From an uncultured Bacteroidales bacterium (GTDB taxonomy: Bacteria > Bacteroidota > Bacteroidia > Bacteroidales > WCHB1-69), in contig CALDIA010000054.1 in NCBI GenBank assembly GCA_937901455.1, forward strand, positions 62,001 to 126,000: a stretch of DNA of 64,000 bases. The letters are read 5' to 3'. The notes under the pieces were generated by a model, which worked only from the letters and a program-made list of their open reading frames with translations, was not told the origin of the DNA and searched no databases. Below are positions 9,701 through 16,914 of the stretch, one piece after another; positions within the stretch are counted from its first letter, which is position 1; every line of letters begins with the position of its first letter. The translations under genes were made by a program, and so were the position numbers.

Positions 9701-10614
9701 CCTTCGTGGTTACCCCGAACACGGGATACTATGTGAGCGCTATCACGTTGAACGGCACGAATGTCATCAACAATGCCACTCAGGTGAACGGTGTGTACAC
9801 ATACACCTTGCCAGCTGTGACCGCCGACAGAACCCTGACGGCTACGATGACCCAGAAGACCTTCACCATCACCGCTTCTGCCGGTGCCCACGGTACCATC
9901 AACCCGAGCGGTACGGCTACAGTGAACTTCGGTGCCAATAAGTCTTACAACTTCAACCCAGCCACCGGCTATGAGGTTGAAAACGTTACCGTAGATGGCA
10001 TGAACATGGGTGCTATCACCTCTTACACCTTCGTGAATGTGGTGGCCAACCATACCATCAACGTAACCTTCAAACTGCAAGAATGTGAACTTCCTACCAA
10101 CTTGCAAACCATCTTCATTGATTCCACATCCGCAACATTGTCTTGGTACCATGCAGGTGCTTCCTCTTATGATATCCAATACAAGGCTATCAACGAGGCC
10201 ACCTTCACTTCTACCACCACCACACAATTGTCATACATGCTGACCGGTTTGACACCGAGCACCACCTACATCTGGATGGTACGTGCCAACTGCGTGGCCA
10301 ACAACCCAAGCCCATGGACCAACGGTTGTATTTTCAGAACTTTGGACGTTCCTACCTTCAACGATGGTATTGAGGATCACGTTCAAGAGATGATCAATGT
10401 GTGTAGTGTGGTTAACAATGTGTATATCATCAATGAAAATGGTATTCGCATTGACAATGTCCAGATTTACGATGTTTACGGCAAGTTGATTTATGCCGGT
10501 ACCGCGAACTCATCCAGCGAGGTAATCTCCATGAATGTGGCTACGGGCACCTACATCGTTCATTTGAACACCGAATATGGTGTGGCTACCTACAAACTCC
10601 ATCTTACAAAATAG
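766..10614 (+). CDS. Giant modular T9SS-exported surface protein (3282 aa)
   Basis: A signal peptide (residues 1-34, ending AVFAQ) is followed by many small extracellular modules and a C-terminal T9SS-type sorting domain, so the product should cross the outer membrane and be displayed or released. Modules in approximate order: a beta-rich N-terminal domain (35-185); a chitobiase C-terminal/FN3-associated fold (191-265, with YYTLDGSTPT); an OB-like domain (266-452); a jelly-roll, choice-of-anchor-J-like domain (459-622); several FN3 domains from 625; a module repeated at 896-1075 and 1531-1712; further jelly rolls; two Cys-bounded CUB-like domains (2006-2102, 2123-2219); a CARDB-like stretch; eight bacterial repeats (2486-3105); a last FN3; and the sorting domain (about 3205-3282). 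The sorting domain lacks the usual PNP start but keeps IYDVYGKLIY and GTYIVHL. No enzyme motif is visible. Adhesion, carbohydrate binding or matrix formation is inferred. Transcribed alone, from a promoter at 641 to a terminator at 10650. Confidence 0.9.
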   Translation: MKKFDFFKALPSMVKRFSALMLVMLMAVTAVFAQYAGTGTFVKINSVDELTSGYYVVTNQTGAYAMKNENSTGSTTYLFSTDAVFTNPSANIVWNVTVADGVVTLYNEAVEKYAAYSGSGNSAFMSATLSDQSRWTVSLDAAGNFMVANVGVNTRYLSYNASSPRFACYGNNNQEELNFYKLQDAEAVTPPTFSVAGGFQYEPVTLTLSAPAGASVYYTLDGSTPTTASTLYTTSINITTNTTVQAIAVVGGEASAVVSATYSFPVTTTTLAFRQDGEANVVYDIPNCIFVYKSGRYVFVKDATGGLCVYDYNTPVLASYQEGDVIPHIYGKRSVYNGLTELVPTHGTDAATDNVGPQAPITLTADDVLNNYSTYEGMLVRLTNVTFTGNRQFVPATRNSVTFSQNGSNNMYIYNAFSTLSANVVTGMHADVVGFLCAYNAQKQLYARDNADIHQYEVALPYTEDFEGVTNQWTFVQDDQVNQWYIGQAVGLQNKGMFISDNGNTNKYNITTESTSHAYLDVMVPAEGAMLSFDYRVGGEGTSAKYDYMAVAVVDNDVAPISNTPMTEYVTELNLSDGWQRAYVQLEGETETTTKRVVLTWLNDVSFGSQPAAAVDNIVITAGSCLPVADLAISDITSSSATISWTNESDVTWQVEYKAADATEWTTLNALGNSVNLANLASNTTYNVRVKTVCSANLNSQYVNTTFTTLSACLAAEDVTVTPAANSAEVTWTVASHSQYDVQYKPASATEWITIITGVTSVPVTIGGLSESTAYNVRVITHCMLDEGTSTSDVVNFTTSEECAAPLFTATVNGNQIEVNWTNTNYFNNYTLQYQLVGSDLWSSEISVSQPPYIISPVETASSYIIRMKTSCNHGTMESNYSTITVDVPCQNGTSPVDLTIGTGTSTSYYSPYNNYYGNSWNESIYLASEIGTAGTINNIAYYVGTATSYSVNQVKVYMGHTTKTQHASSSDWTPLSDLTLVYTGNNLVLGSATGWEYVNFDTPFDYNGNDNLVVVVTHSANSYTSGLKYNYTSSTNRVLYRQADNNTSYAEHPGSNSGTLTYYLPNIMIHMGSCYDQPMCAAPENVTVSNITNTSAQVTWTGNPTSSYVVKVTAPDATMWYNVTGNTYTLTGLTPNRTQYSVVVASQCGENIYSLYSDIVNFETECEALSLPYAQNFDGYNGTTSSTVNILPSCWSKINAGTSYTGYPTTYNSSSYSASGSNSLRFYVYSTTSYQDQYAILPATDANVNELMVNFDMRAYSTSSSTYRSELTVGVMTDPTDASTFTPIQTVTTTNTSYNNYTIYLSNYTGNGSYIALKATKPSAAPAYNVFYVDNLSVDYTPSCVAPTITNYNATAKLLSWEAGQIGTPQGYQVMCASNTAPTVIYNFAVTTEGTLLGLQGLTTYAVYVRTICGEGDTSVWSAPYQIETPADGCLAPSNVVCELDNNSNVVLSWVADPEQNIWAVTYKMSDAPFWSAPVMVTGTPTVTISGLQTAAFYQFRVNAVCNGGASESDYATSSLYIPCSTSTGSPDVEVGTGTSASNYVAFNNYYKNSRNESIYLASELGHGGVITDISFYVQGTGTHATNTLNIYLAHTDKTTFASTSDWTPAADMTLVYSSTGETIGSSSSGWKTFTFDTPFNYNGTDNLVLIVTRTASSYVSSLTHRYTSQSNRVLYRQSDSYAYYADVTNSTAGTRSTYVPNAIFTILPDCDDPILCDAVVNTVSLDNVGSNDVTVSWTATNAVSYVVEYGPQGFSSGAGTQITTTGTSMTINNMEPSTAYDIVIYPVCANDNTGTPARVTANTACGLITVTETNPWLETFDVNYSGSGAVSLGECWATPITSSQSNGTFPAVYTGYSAATYSGDNSLEMKGANQMVVLPEFSNDINTLQFDFWANTTASSSNASQAGTMEVGVVTDVNNENTFLALYTVPPTAFNRTGTDAAHADHVGPFSFANVTLDVNPRIAIRITNANNSNSWNLDNFNVSLIGGSSDEIIMGETSAVTTCDVTIYDNGGADGAYLNNSDETLVITPATPGAALHLTGTYSMESNWDFIYIYDSENNLVATLTGSGTADYTVNGAITLNLTSDGSYTDAGFAFHVECVDPVEQPDAYVMGETASVTSCNAIIYDNGGQSGDYINSSDVDMVLNPATPGAQLHIYGTYNMEEDYDFIYVYDAQGTQVLELTGEGNLDITMSAPVTINLSSDYSVTYSGFAFHVECIIPENISTAITWAGGLSDACDLSNQYIVATFNNNGLDAVTTMIGSYSVNGGAPVTETFSLPAVAPGETGAVTFSTPVVFDQTTNTVEVTLYAADEPAAMRDDNTFTITGIDEVAPMTAPYTVLPAATSTIGVDGWKTVDGNNSGLAWTISNSTMNAPYSDVYDNNSWLITPCYDLPAGTYVVKYDYKVGDAAIPEKFAVCYGEGGNVADMTNLLAQHQNITNSSYVTAQHVITIPADGVYNFGFLANSERGGLGVSVKNLKVEQLVQLTAYANGNGSITPSGTFYVGANTTQTFVMNPEPHAYLQSVTVNGQVVATYNNISNGVAYVHTVTTDHDVVIANFTATNMFTYNINGGQGYVNGGFYTAPATFSEEYAYNQDQYITFEAAEGYHVENVNINGVDYGPITYWVITHIAQNYNFVITFAPNTYVVTTTAYGNGYVSDGATFVYNPNNTYTFSATPGNNSHIASILRNNEELTVADPFATYSETLTNILSDYDYVVRFDPNTYSVTATAGAHGTITPNGVSYYNYNTNANYYIEAANGYYITSVTIDGVTTDYTQGSALTSMSYTFPNISANHTISAVFAQYEYTITVNAGAHGTITPGTTTVAENATPTFNITPNAGYGIASVTVDGVSVGAVASYTFAPVTANHTIEATFAQYQYTITANAGNGGSITPNGVTNMVYNGTQTYTITPATGYHINNVYVDGASVGAVSSYTFTDVTANHTIFATFDINEYTITVNQPNNGVINPGTTTVQYGATPTFVVTPNTGYYVSAITLNGTNVINNATQVNGVYTYTLPAVTADRTLTATMTQKTFTITASAGAHGTINPSGTATVNFGANKSYNFNPATGYEVENVTVDGMNMGAITSYTFVNVVANHTINVTFKLQECELPTNLQTIFIDSTSATLSWYHAGASSYDIQYKAINEATFTSTTTTQLSYMLTGLTPSTTYIWMVRANCVANNPSPWTNGCIFRTLDVPTFNDGIEDHVQEMINVCSVVNNVYIINENGIRIDNVQIYDVYGKLIYAGTANSSSEVISMNVATGTYIVHLNTEYGVATYKLHLTK
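3451..3990 (+). repeat. Surface-protein module duplication, copy 1
   Basis: About 180 residues shared with the segment at 5356-5901. Common landmarks are NESIYLASE, HT-KT--AS-SDWTP, TLVY, FDTPF-YNG-DNLV and NRVLYRQ. The two copies are separated by FN3 and jelly-roll modules. It reads as a beta-sandwich; the fold is inferred, not matched. Confidence 0.8.
5356..5901 (+). repeat. Surface-protein module duplication, copy 2
   Basis: Second copy of the module at 3451-3990, sharing the NESIYLASE, SDWTP, FDTPF-YNG and NRVLYRQ landmarks but clearly diverged in DNA, so the duplication is not recent. Confidence 0.8.
6781..7422 (+). repeat. Two tandem CUB-like domains inside the giant protein
   Basis: Two copies of about 97 residues (6781-7071 and 7132-7422). 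Each begins and ends with a single cysteine and carries IYDNGG, a PATPGA--H--GTY-ME segment, DFIY-YD and FAFHVEC. The pattern fits CUB-type calcium-dependent recognition domains. Confidence 0.7.
8221..10080 (+). repeat. Array of eight bacterial repeat units in the giant protein
   Basis: Eight units of about 73-81 residues start near residues 2486, 2566, 2645, 2723, 2804, 2877, 2951 and 3031. A typical unit has the pattern (Y/F)T(I/V)TA-AGAHGTI-P-G, then a tryptophan-free beta-strand run with VTVDG and SYTF--V-ANHTI-ATF. They resemble the InlB B-repeat/'bacterial repeat' stalk family; a spacer role is inferred. Units 4, 5 and 8 are the most alike. Confidence 0.75.
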
Positions 10615-10649
10615 AGGTGTTTGAAAGGCAAATAGCCCTGTAATCCACC

Positions 10650-10681
10650 AAGGAGGCTGCCAACAGGCGGCCTCCTTTTTT
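10650..10681 (+). terminator. Rho-independent terminator after the giant gene
   Basis: A 12-bp stem (AAGGAGGCTGCC with GGCGGCCTCCTT, one G-T pair) and AACA loop run into six T residues, 36 bases after the stop codon. Confidence 0.9.
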
Positions 10682-10730
10682 GTTGTATGCGGATGTTATA
10701 TAGAAGCACTCATATTTCAATAAAAAATGC

Positions 10731-10738
10731 TATTTTTG
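10731..10738 (+). promoter_or_regulatory. Promoter -7 element of secA
   Basis: TATTTTTG lies 23 bases before the secA ATG, between the upstream terminator and the gene. The -33 box is not clear. Confidence 0.5.
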
Positions 10739-10761
10739 CCTCCTTAATTATTTTTTGAAAT

Positions 10762-13700
10762 ATGGCTAACTTTTTAACTAAAATTTTTGGTACAAAGGCA
10801 GATAGAGATATGAAGGAGTTGAAGCCTTTGTTGAATAAGACTTTGGAAGTTTATGAGACTATTAAGAATCTGACCACAGACGAGTTGCGGCACAAAACGC
10901 TGGAATTTCGGGAGAAGATACAGTCTGCCACTGCCACTGAAGAACATCGCGTAAAGGAGATCAAAAACTACTTGGATGAGAACTACGACCTTCCCATTGA
11001 GGAGAAGCAGGAATTATACAAAGAGAGTGAGAAGCTCGAAGACAAGATATATGAGACCACTCAGCATATTTTACGCGAGATACTGCCTGAGGCTTTCTCG
11101 GTCATGAAGGAGACCGCCCGCCGTTTCAAGGATAATGAGGTGATAGAAGTTACGGCCACCCAGATGGACCGTGATTTGGCAGCCACCCACGATGGTATTG
11201 AGATTGATGGCGACAAGGCTCGTTACAGCAACTCTTGGTCGGCGGGAGGCAATATGATCACTTGGGATATGTGCCATTATGACGTGCAGCTCATAGGCGG
11301 TATTGTGTTGCATGATGGTAAGATTGCCGAAATGGCCACCGGTGAAGGTAAAACCCTTGTGGCCACCCTGCCCGTATATCTGAATGCACTCCCGGGTAAG
11401 GGCGTGCACGTGGTGACCGTGAACGATTATTTGGCCAAGCGTGACTCTGAATGGATGGGCCGCCTCTATGAGTTTCTTGGACTTTCCGTGGATTGTATCG
11501 ACAAGCATGAACCCAATTCCGATGAGCGCCGCCGTGCTTATAACGCTGACATCACATACGGCACCAACAATGAGTTCGGTTTTGACTACTTGCGTGACAA
11601 TATGGCCCGCAATATCGGGGAATTGGTGCAACGGCCCCATAACTATGCCATCGTGGATGAGGTTGACTCCGTATTGATTGATGATGCCCGTACCCCATTG
11701 ATTATTTCTGGTCCCACACCCAAAGGCGACAAGCAGGATTTTGACCAGTATAAGCCCATCGTGCAAAAGCTGTACGATGCCCAGAAGCTCTATGTGGCGG
11801 ACATTCTAACCAAGGCCAAGGCCATGCTGAAGGAAAACCCCGACCCAAAGCCGCAAGACGAGAGTGCCATGTTGCTGTTGCGCGCCCACCGCGGTCTGCC
11901 CAAAAACAAAGCCCTCATCAAATTTCTCAGCGAACCGGGTATGAAACAGGTGCTCCAACGCACGGAGTCTTTCTTCATGCAAGAGCAAAATAGAAATATG
12001 CATTTTATTGACGATGAGCTCTATTTCGTGATCGAAGAAAAACAGAATACCGTCGATATTATGGAAAAGGGTATTGACGTCATCAGCAAGGACTCTGAAC
12101 AAGCAAAGATGTTCATCATGCCTGATGTGGGTGCAGAGATTGCCGAGCTGGAGAAGCTGGACCTCTCTCCCGAGGAAAAAGCCACCCGCAAAGAGGAAAT
12201 ATACACTAACTTTGCCGCCGCTTCCGATCGTATCCATACCATTCACCAACTTTTGAAGGCTTACACAATGTTTGCCAAGGATGTGGAGTATGTGATTATT
12301 GACAATAAGGTGAAGATTGTAGATGAGCAGACAGGCCGTATCATGGAGGGTCGTCGCTATTCAGATGGTTTACACCAAGCTATCGAAGCCAAGGAAAACG
12401 TAAAGGTAGAAGCCGCCACGCAGACCTATGCTACCATCACGCTTCAGAACTATTTCCGTATGTATAAGAAACTGGCTGGTATGACGGGTACAGCAGAGAC
12501 AGAAGCTGGCGAGTTCTGGAATATCTATAAACTGGATGTGGTCGTAATCCCCACCAACAAGCCGGTAATCCGTAACGACTATGATGATTTGGTGTACAAA
12601 ACCAAGCGCGAAAAATACAATGCGGTGGTAAATGAGATTGTTCGTCTGCACGAAGAGGGTCGTCCCGTTCTGGTAGGTACTACCTCTGTGGAAACTTCGG
12701 AGTTGCTGTCAAAGATTCTGAACATGCGTCGTATCCAGCACAATGTCTTGAACGCCAAGTTACATAAGAAGGAGGCTGACATTGTGGCTGAAGCCGGAAA
12801 GGAGGGCACCGTGACCATTGCCACCAATATGGCTGGTCGTGGTACAGATATTAAACTAACCCCGAAAGTGAAGGAGTTGGGCGGTTTGGCCATCATCGGT
12901 ACAGAACGCCACGATTCCCGACGGGTGGACCGCCAGTTGCGAGGCCGTTCCGGTCGTCAGGGCGACCCGGGTAGCTCCCAGTTTTTCGTCTCCTTGGAAG
13001 ACGACCTGATGCGTCTGTTTGGCTCCGAACGTATCGCTAAGGTTATGGACCAGATGGGGCACCAGGACGGTGATGTCATCCAACACAGCATGATTTCCAA
13101 ATCCATTGAACGCGCCCAAAAAAAGGTGGAGGAAAATAACTTCGGTATTCGTAAGCGTTTGCTGGAATATGATGATGTGATGAACAAACAGCGTTCCACC
13201 ATCTACCGCAAACGTCGCAATGCTCTCTTTGGCGATAGATTGGCTATCGATATCTCGCAGATGTTCGAGGATGTATGCGCCAATATGGTTCCCGAATATT
13301 GGGAAGCCAAAGACTTCGAAGGCTTTAACACAGCTATGATCACTACCTTCGGCATAGAATCGCCTTTTAATGAAGACGATTTTCTGCAGGAGCGCCCCAA
13401 TAATTTGATAGAAAAGCTACAACCTATTGTATATGACCATTATAAGGAGAAAATTGCCAAGGTTTGCGAACAGGCATTCCCCGTCATCGACAGAGTGTTT
13501 CTTGAACATGGAGAACAATTCCAAAATATTGCTATTCCTTTTACCGATGGCAAGCGTACCATCAACATTGTGGCACCGCTGAAGAAATGTCATGAGACCA
13601 ATGGTCGTGAGGTGGGACTCTCCTTTGAGAAAGGCATCACGCTGGCTGTTATTGATAATGCATGGAAAGAGCACCTGCGTGCCATGGACGACTTGAAGGA

Positions 13701-14064
13701 GAGCGTGCAAAATGCCTCCTACGAACAGAAAGACCCGCTTTTGATCTATAAACTGGAGTCCTTCAATCTCTTTGACGAGTTGCTGATTCGCATTAGCCAG
13801 GAAATTGTCTCCTTCTTGAATAAAGGCAAATTGCCAGTAGCCGAAAACACACAGGTTCGTGAGGCGCAACTGCCACAGTCAGACGCCAAAAAACTGCAAA
13901 CAGGCCGCAGTGATTTGCCCGGACAGGGGCGACAGGTCACCCAGGGAGGTAAAGGCAGCCAACCAATCCGCGTGGAAAAGAAAGTGGGCCGTAATGATCC
14001 TTGCCCCTGTGGCAGTGGCCTCAAATATAAGAAATGCCACGGTCGCGCCGAGTTTGCAGAATGA
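10762..14064 (+). CDS. secA: Preprotein translocase ATPase SecA
   Basis: Motor ATPase that pushes unfolded preproteins through SecYEG in the inner membrane; also needed to deliver T9SS substrates to the periplasm. Walker A GEGKT is at residues 194-198, the DEVD box at 299-302, and GRGTDIKL and the RGRSGRQGDPG arginine-finger region lie in the second nucleotide-binding fold. The C-terminal zinc tail is intact: C1081, C1083, C1092 and H1093 in the CPCGSGLKYKKCH motif. At 1100 residues it is longer than E. coli SecA (901), mainly through an insertion around residues 335-430 as is usual in Bacteroidota. Its stop overlaps the next gene's ATG (ATGA). Confidence 0.98.
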   Translation: MANFLTKIFGTKADRDMKELKPLLNKTLEVYETIKNLTTDELRHKTLEFREKIQSATATEEHRVKEIKNYLDENYDLPIEEKQELYKESEKLEDKIYETTQHILREILPEAFSVMKETARRFKDNEVIEVTATQMDRDLAATHDGIEIDGDKARYSNSWSAGGNMITWDMCHYDVQLIGGIVLHDGKIAEMATGEGKTLVATLPVYLNALPGKGVHVVTVNDYLAKRDSEWMGRLYEFLGLSVDCIDKHEPNSDERRRAYNADITYGTNNEFGFDYLRDNMARNIGELVQRPHNYAIVDEVDSVLIDDARTPLIISGPTPKGDKQDFDQYKPIVQKLYDAQKLYVADILTKAKAMLKENPDPKPQDESAMLLLRAHRGLPKNKALIKFLSEPGMKQVLQRTESFFMQEQNRNMHFIDDELYFVIEEKQNTVDIMEKGIDVISKDSEQAKMFIMPDVGAEIAELEKLDLSPEEKATRKEEIYTNFAAASDRIHTIHQLLKAYTMFAKDVEYVIIDNKVKIVDEQTGRIMEGRRYSDGLHQAIEAKENVKVEAATQTYATITLQNYFRMYKKLAGMTGTAETEAGEFWNIYKLDVVVIPTNKPVIRNDYDDLVYKTKREKYNAVVNEIVRLHEEGRPVLVGTTSVETSELLSKILNMRRIQHNVLNAKLHKKEADIVAEAGKEGTVTIATNMAGRGTDIKLTPKVKELGGLAIIGTERHDSRRVDRQLRGRSGRQGDPGSSQFFVSLEDDLMRLFGSERIAKVMDQMGHQDGDVIQHSMISKSIERAQKKVEENNFGIRKRLLEYDDVMNKQRSTIYRKRRNALFGDRLAIDISQMFEDVCANMVPEYWEAKDFEGFNTAMITTFGIESPFNEDDFLQERPNNLIEKLQPIVYDHYKEKIAKVCEQAFPVIDRVFLEHGEQFQNIAIPFTDGKRTINIVAPLKKCHETNGREVGLSFEKGITLAVIDNAWKEHLRAMDDLKESVQNASYEQKDPLLIYKLESFNLFDELLIRISQEIVSFLNKGKLPVAENTQVREAQLPQSDAKKLQTGRSDLPGQGRQVTQGGKGSQPIRVEKKVGRNDPCPCGSGLKYKKCHGRAEFAE

Positions 14065-15176
14065 AAACAGCCATACTCTCCGTAACCAATGACCTCTATA
14101 CGGACCCCCGTGTGGATAAGGTGGCCCGTTTTCTTCAACGTAACGATTATCTGGTCACCTTGGTAGGCCGTCGCTATGCCGACTCCCCGCAGCTTGAAAA
14201 TCGACCATATAAGACCCATCGCATGAGGCTCCTTTTTAAAAGAGGCTTCCTTTTCTATGCTGAATATCAAATCAGACTTTTCCTGTACCTGATTTTCCAC
14301 CCATATGATGTGTATGTGGCCAATGACCTCGACACGTTGCTTCCAAATCTAATGGTTAGCAAGGTTCGTAAGAAAAAATTGGTCTATGACAGCCATGAGT
14401 ATTTCTGTGGAGACCTCTCCGTAGTAAGCAATCCCATCGCTCATTGGGTTTGGTCACATATTGAGCGGTTCTGCTTTCCAAAACTGGAGACAGTCATCAC
14501 AGTCAGTCAGTCGATTGTGGACCAATACGAGAAAGAATATGGCATTCGACCCTATCTTGTGCGCAACATTCCAGCCAATAATCACTATGGATTAGTCGAA
14601 ACGCGCCAGTCGCTGGGGATGCCCGCTGACAAATTCATATTGATATTGCAGGGAAATGCTATTAGTGAGGGTCGAGGAGGCGAGGAGATGATAGAGGCTA
14701 TGCCGCTATTGCCAGGCACACATCTTTTCGTGGTCGGCAGTGGGCCTTCCCTACCCGCTATGAAAGCGCGAGTGGCGGCGCTCAACCTCTCAGACCAGAT
14801 TACCTTTGTAGGCCGGCAGAACCAGCAGATGTTATATAACTATACGAAACTCGCAGATGCCGGAATTGCGCTTGACAAGAATGTGAGCGACAATGCCCGT
14901 TTTAGCTTGCCAAACAAGATTTTTGAGTATATAAAGGCTGCCACCCCGCTGGTGGTCTCCAACCTGGTTGAACGTCGCAATATTGTGAACAACTACCAAG
15001 TGGGAGTTGTTGCCGAGGATTGGACTCCTGAAGGCGTTGCCGAAGCCGTGCGCAAACTGCAATTTAATGCCGACTTTTACAGTCAATGTCAGCAGCATTG
15101 TGAAATAGCCGCCCATGAGTTGACATGGGAAAACGAGGAAAAGGTTCTGGCCCAAATCTACGGGAAAACCTTGTGA
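14061..15176 (+). CDS. Glycosyltransferase family 4-type protein
   Basis: A 371-residue GT-B type glycosyltransferase, expected to move a sugar from an activated donor onto a surface glycan. The N-terminal half has a Rossmann start (TAILSVTNDLYTDPRV). The C-terminal half has the donor-site pattern NKIFEYIKAATPLVVS, in which the NKIFE-Y glutamate region is typical of GT4. There is no signal peptide, so it acts in the cytoplasm or at the inner membrane face. I chose ATG 14061, whose ATGA overlaps the secA stop and opens the conserved fold; a longer frame from 14034 lies within secA. Donor and acceptor are unknown. Confidence 0.85.
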   Translation: MKTAILSVTNDLYTDPRVDKVARFLQRNDYLVTLVGRRYADSPQLENRPYKTHRMRLLFKRGFLFYAEYQIRLFLYLIFHPYDVYVANDLDTLLPNLMVSKVRKKKLVYDSHEYFCGDLSVVSNPIAHWVWSHIERFCFPKLETVITVSQSIVDQYEKEYGIRPYLVRNIPANNHYGLVETRQSLGMPADKFILILQGNAISEGRGGEEMIEAMPLLPGTHLFVVGSGPSLPAMKARVAALNLSDQITFVGRQNQQMLYNYTKLADAGIALDKNVSDNARFSLPNKIFEYIKAATPLVVSNLVERRNIVNNYQVGVVAEDWTPEGVAEAVRKLQFNADFYSQCQQHCEIAAHELTWENEEKVLAQIYGKTL

Positions 15177-15256
15177 AGGTGAATCTTTGTTAAGAGGTAA
15201 CCAATACTAATTGTACCGCAATGGCGAAATCGCGGACTTGGCAAGGCTCAGCGTCC

Positions 15257-16099
15257 TTATTGCTGCATCTGATACAATCTCCTGATTTCCTCCGGCCAAA
15301 GCGCTTCGTTTGGGGTCTCCAGAATGATGGGCATGTCATCGAAGCGAGGATCGTTCATAAACCGCTCAAAAAAAGGCAATCCTAAAAGGCCTAATCCAAT
15401 GCTCTCATGGCGGTCAACGTGGGAGGCCAAGGCCTTTTTGGTGTCGTTGAGATGGATGGCCCGCAAATATTGGGCTCCGATGGTACGGTCGAATTCCTCA
15501 AAAGTTGCCGTATAGCCCTCTTCTGACTTAAGATCATAGCCCGCCGAATAGGTATGGCACGTGTCAATGCAGACTCCTACCCGGCTTTTGTCTTCCACTT
15601 TGTCGATGATAATGGCGATATGCTCAAAGCTGAAGCCGACATTGGAGCCTTGTCCAGCGGTATTTTCAATCACAGCGGTGACCCCTTCCGTTCTTTCCAG
15701 GGCTAAATTGATGCTTTCGGCAATACGGTTCAGGCATTGGTCAAGAGAAATCTGATTGAGATGGCTGCCAGGGTGGAAGTTGAGCATCTGAAGACCTAAT
15801 TGCTCACAACGTTTCATTTCATCGAAGAAAGCGTTGCGCGACTTCCCGATTAACGCATCATCGGGTTGTCCGAGGTTGATGAGATAGCTGTCGTGGGGCA
15901 GGATATGGTTGGGGGTAATGCCAGCTTCCACACAGTTGGCACGGAACTGTTCAATGCTTTTGGTCGTGAGGGGAGGGGGGACCCATTGGCGTTGGTTTTT
16001 GGTAAAAAGGGCGAAGGCGCTGGCGCCGACAACTTTGGCATTCAATGGGGCATTTTCCACGCCACCCGAAGCACTCACATGAGGACCTATATACTTCAT
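15257..16099 (-). CDS. nfo: Endonuclease IV (AP endonuclease)
   Basis: Base-excision-repair enzyme that cuts DNA 5' of abasic sites. The 280 residues match the family length. Zn-site signatures are visible: GPHVSASGG at the start, HPGSHL, ENTAGQGSNVGF, CIDTCHTYSAGYD, HLNDTKK followed by DRHESIGLG, and ILETP near the end. It starts only two bases after the stop of the upstream barrel-protein gene, so the two are probably cotranscribed with rsmE. Confidence 0.97.
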   Translation of the reverse strand: MKYIGPHVSASGGVENAPLNAKVVGASAFALFTKNQRQWVPPPLTTKSIEQFRANCVEAGITPNHILPHDSYLINLGQPDDALIGKSRNAFFDEMKRCEQLGLQMLNFHPGSHLNQISLDQCLNRIAESINLALERTEGVTAVIENTAGQGSNVGFSFEHIAIIIDKVEDKSRVGVCIDTCHTYSAGYDLKSEEGYTATFEEFDRTIGAQYLRAIHLNDTKKALASHVDRHESIGLGLLGLPFFERFMNDPRFDDMPIILETPNEALWPEEIRRLYQMQQ

Positions 16100-16101
16100 G
16101 G

Positions 16102-16896
16102 CTAATTGATTTTATATGCAAACAACAATTGAACGTTGAAAAGACGTTGTTTATAACTCTCCCCGGCAAACTCAGTGTTCATCACGTTCAAAAGTCCAAC
16201 ATCAGCATGCACTCCCACATAGAATTTGGACACCTGATATCCTATTTCGGCAGAAAGGCCTACGTTGAAGCGATTTAGAATATTACCGGTGTATAGATGG
16301 TATTTTTTATAGTAATCATCCCCGGCAAGACTATAGAACAGATACTTAGAGTCTTTCAAGAAAGGGTTGAAGTTACCCGTGCCCGTATATCGGCTGACAT
16401 CGCCTTCGGGATTGGTGATTACAGCAGAGGCATCATAGGCGATGTCGCCACCTACAGCGGCATCCACATACGCGCCCAAACCAGCCACAAAGTGGTTTTC
16501 TTGCAAGGATCCATGATAGAACACCATTACCGGGACTTTGATACGGTGCATTTTGTAGAGGTTCTCTGTAGCGATGGAATAGTGGGTATTCTTTTGGGTG
16601 TAAACAGCCGTCTGGTTTTGGTGAAAACGATGCCAGCCATACATAACACCAGATTGAAGAAACCATTTGTTTGCCAAGTGAATATCTACTATTAACCCGC
16701 CAGTAAGGCCTATCTTTAACTGTGTATTGGTATTATAGCCGTAGGCGCTTTGACTGGTGATAGTGCTGTTGGGGATCAACAGGGTGGTACCAACAACTCC
16801 GATGCGGGCTGACAGCTGGGCCCTTTGTACTTCTTCTTGTGCGGGAAGTGTCCATATAGTGCAAAAGAGAAGGAATATGATGATAACTTTTTTCAT
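16102..16896 (-). CDS. Outer-membrane beta-barrel protein, PorT-like family
   Basis: 264 residues with a signal peptide (MKKVIIIFLLFCTIWTLPAQ) and alternating amphipathic strands rich in Gly, Tyr and aromatic ends, closing in an aromatic/charged strand (LFNVQLLFAYKIN). This fits the 'outer membrane protein beta-barrel' (PorT-like) family; landmarks are FLQSGVMYGWHRF, KMHRIKVPVMVFY and HFVAGLGAYVDAA. Similar barrels are common in the phylum, and most are not the T9SS component PorT itself, so no symbol is given. It sits 18 bases after rsmE and 2 bases before nfo. Confidence 0.75.
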   Translation of the reverse strand: MKKVIIIFLLFCTIWTLPAQEEVQRAQLSARIGVVGTTLLIPNSTITSQSAYGYNTNTQLKIGLTGGLIVDIHLANKWFLQSGVMYGWHRFHQNQTAVYTQKNTHYSIATENLYKMHRIKVPVMVFYHGSLQENHFVAGLGAYVDAAVGGDIAYDASAVITNPEGDVSRYTGTGNFNPFLKDSKYLFYSLAGDDYYKKYHLYTGNILNRFNVGLSAEIGYQVSKFYVGVHADVGLLNVMNTEFAGESYKQRLFNVQLLFAYKIN

Positions 16897-16914
16897 AGGT
16901 GATATAGTGTTTGG

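Noticed and set aside
8932..10080. Repeats in the giant gene as a CRISPR-like or satellite array
   Set aside because: The repetition is in the protein (units of about 75 residues, in frame), with no short identical repeats separated by unique spacers.
7600..10227. Two long minus-strand frames (498 and 369 codons) opposite the stalk repeats of the giant gene
   Set aside because: They mirror the repetitive Thr/Ala/Val-rich coding strand, have no promoter, ribosome site or recognisable protein features, and the plus-strand frame has clear domains.
15177..15256. A terminator between the convergent glycosyltransferase and nfo genes
   Set aside because: No GC-rich stem followed by a T-run could be found in either direction.
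16102..16896. Naming the small barrel gene porT
   Set aside because: Family resemblance is general; many unrelated small barrels share it, and no other T9SS gene adjoins.
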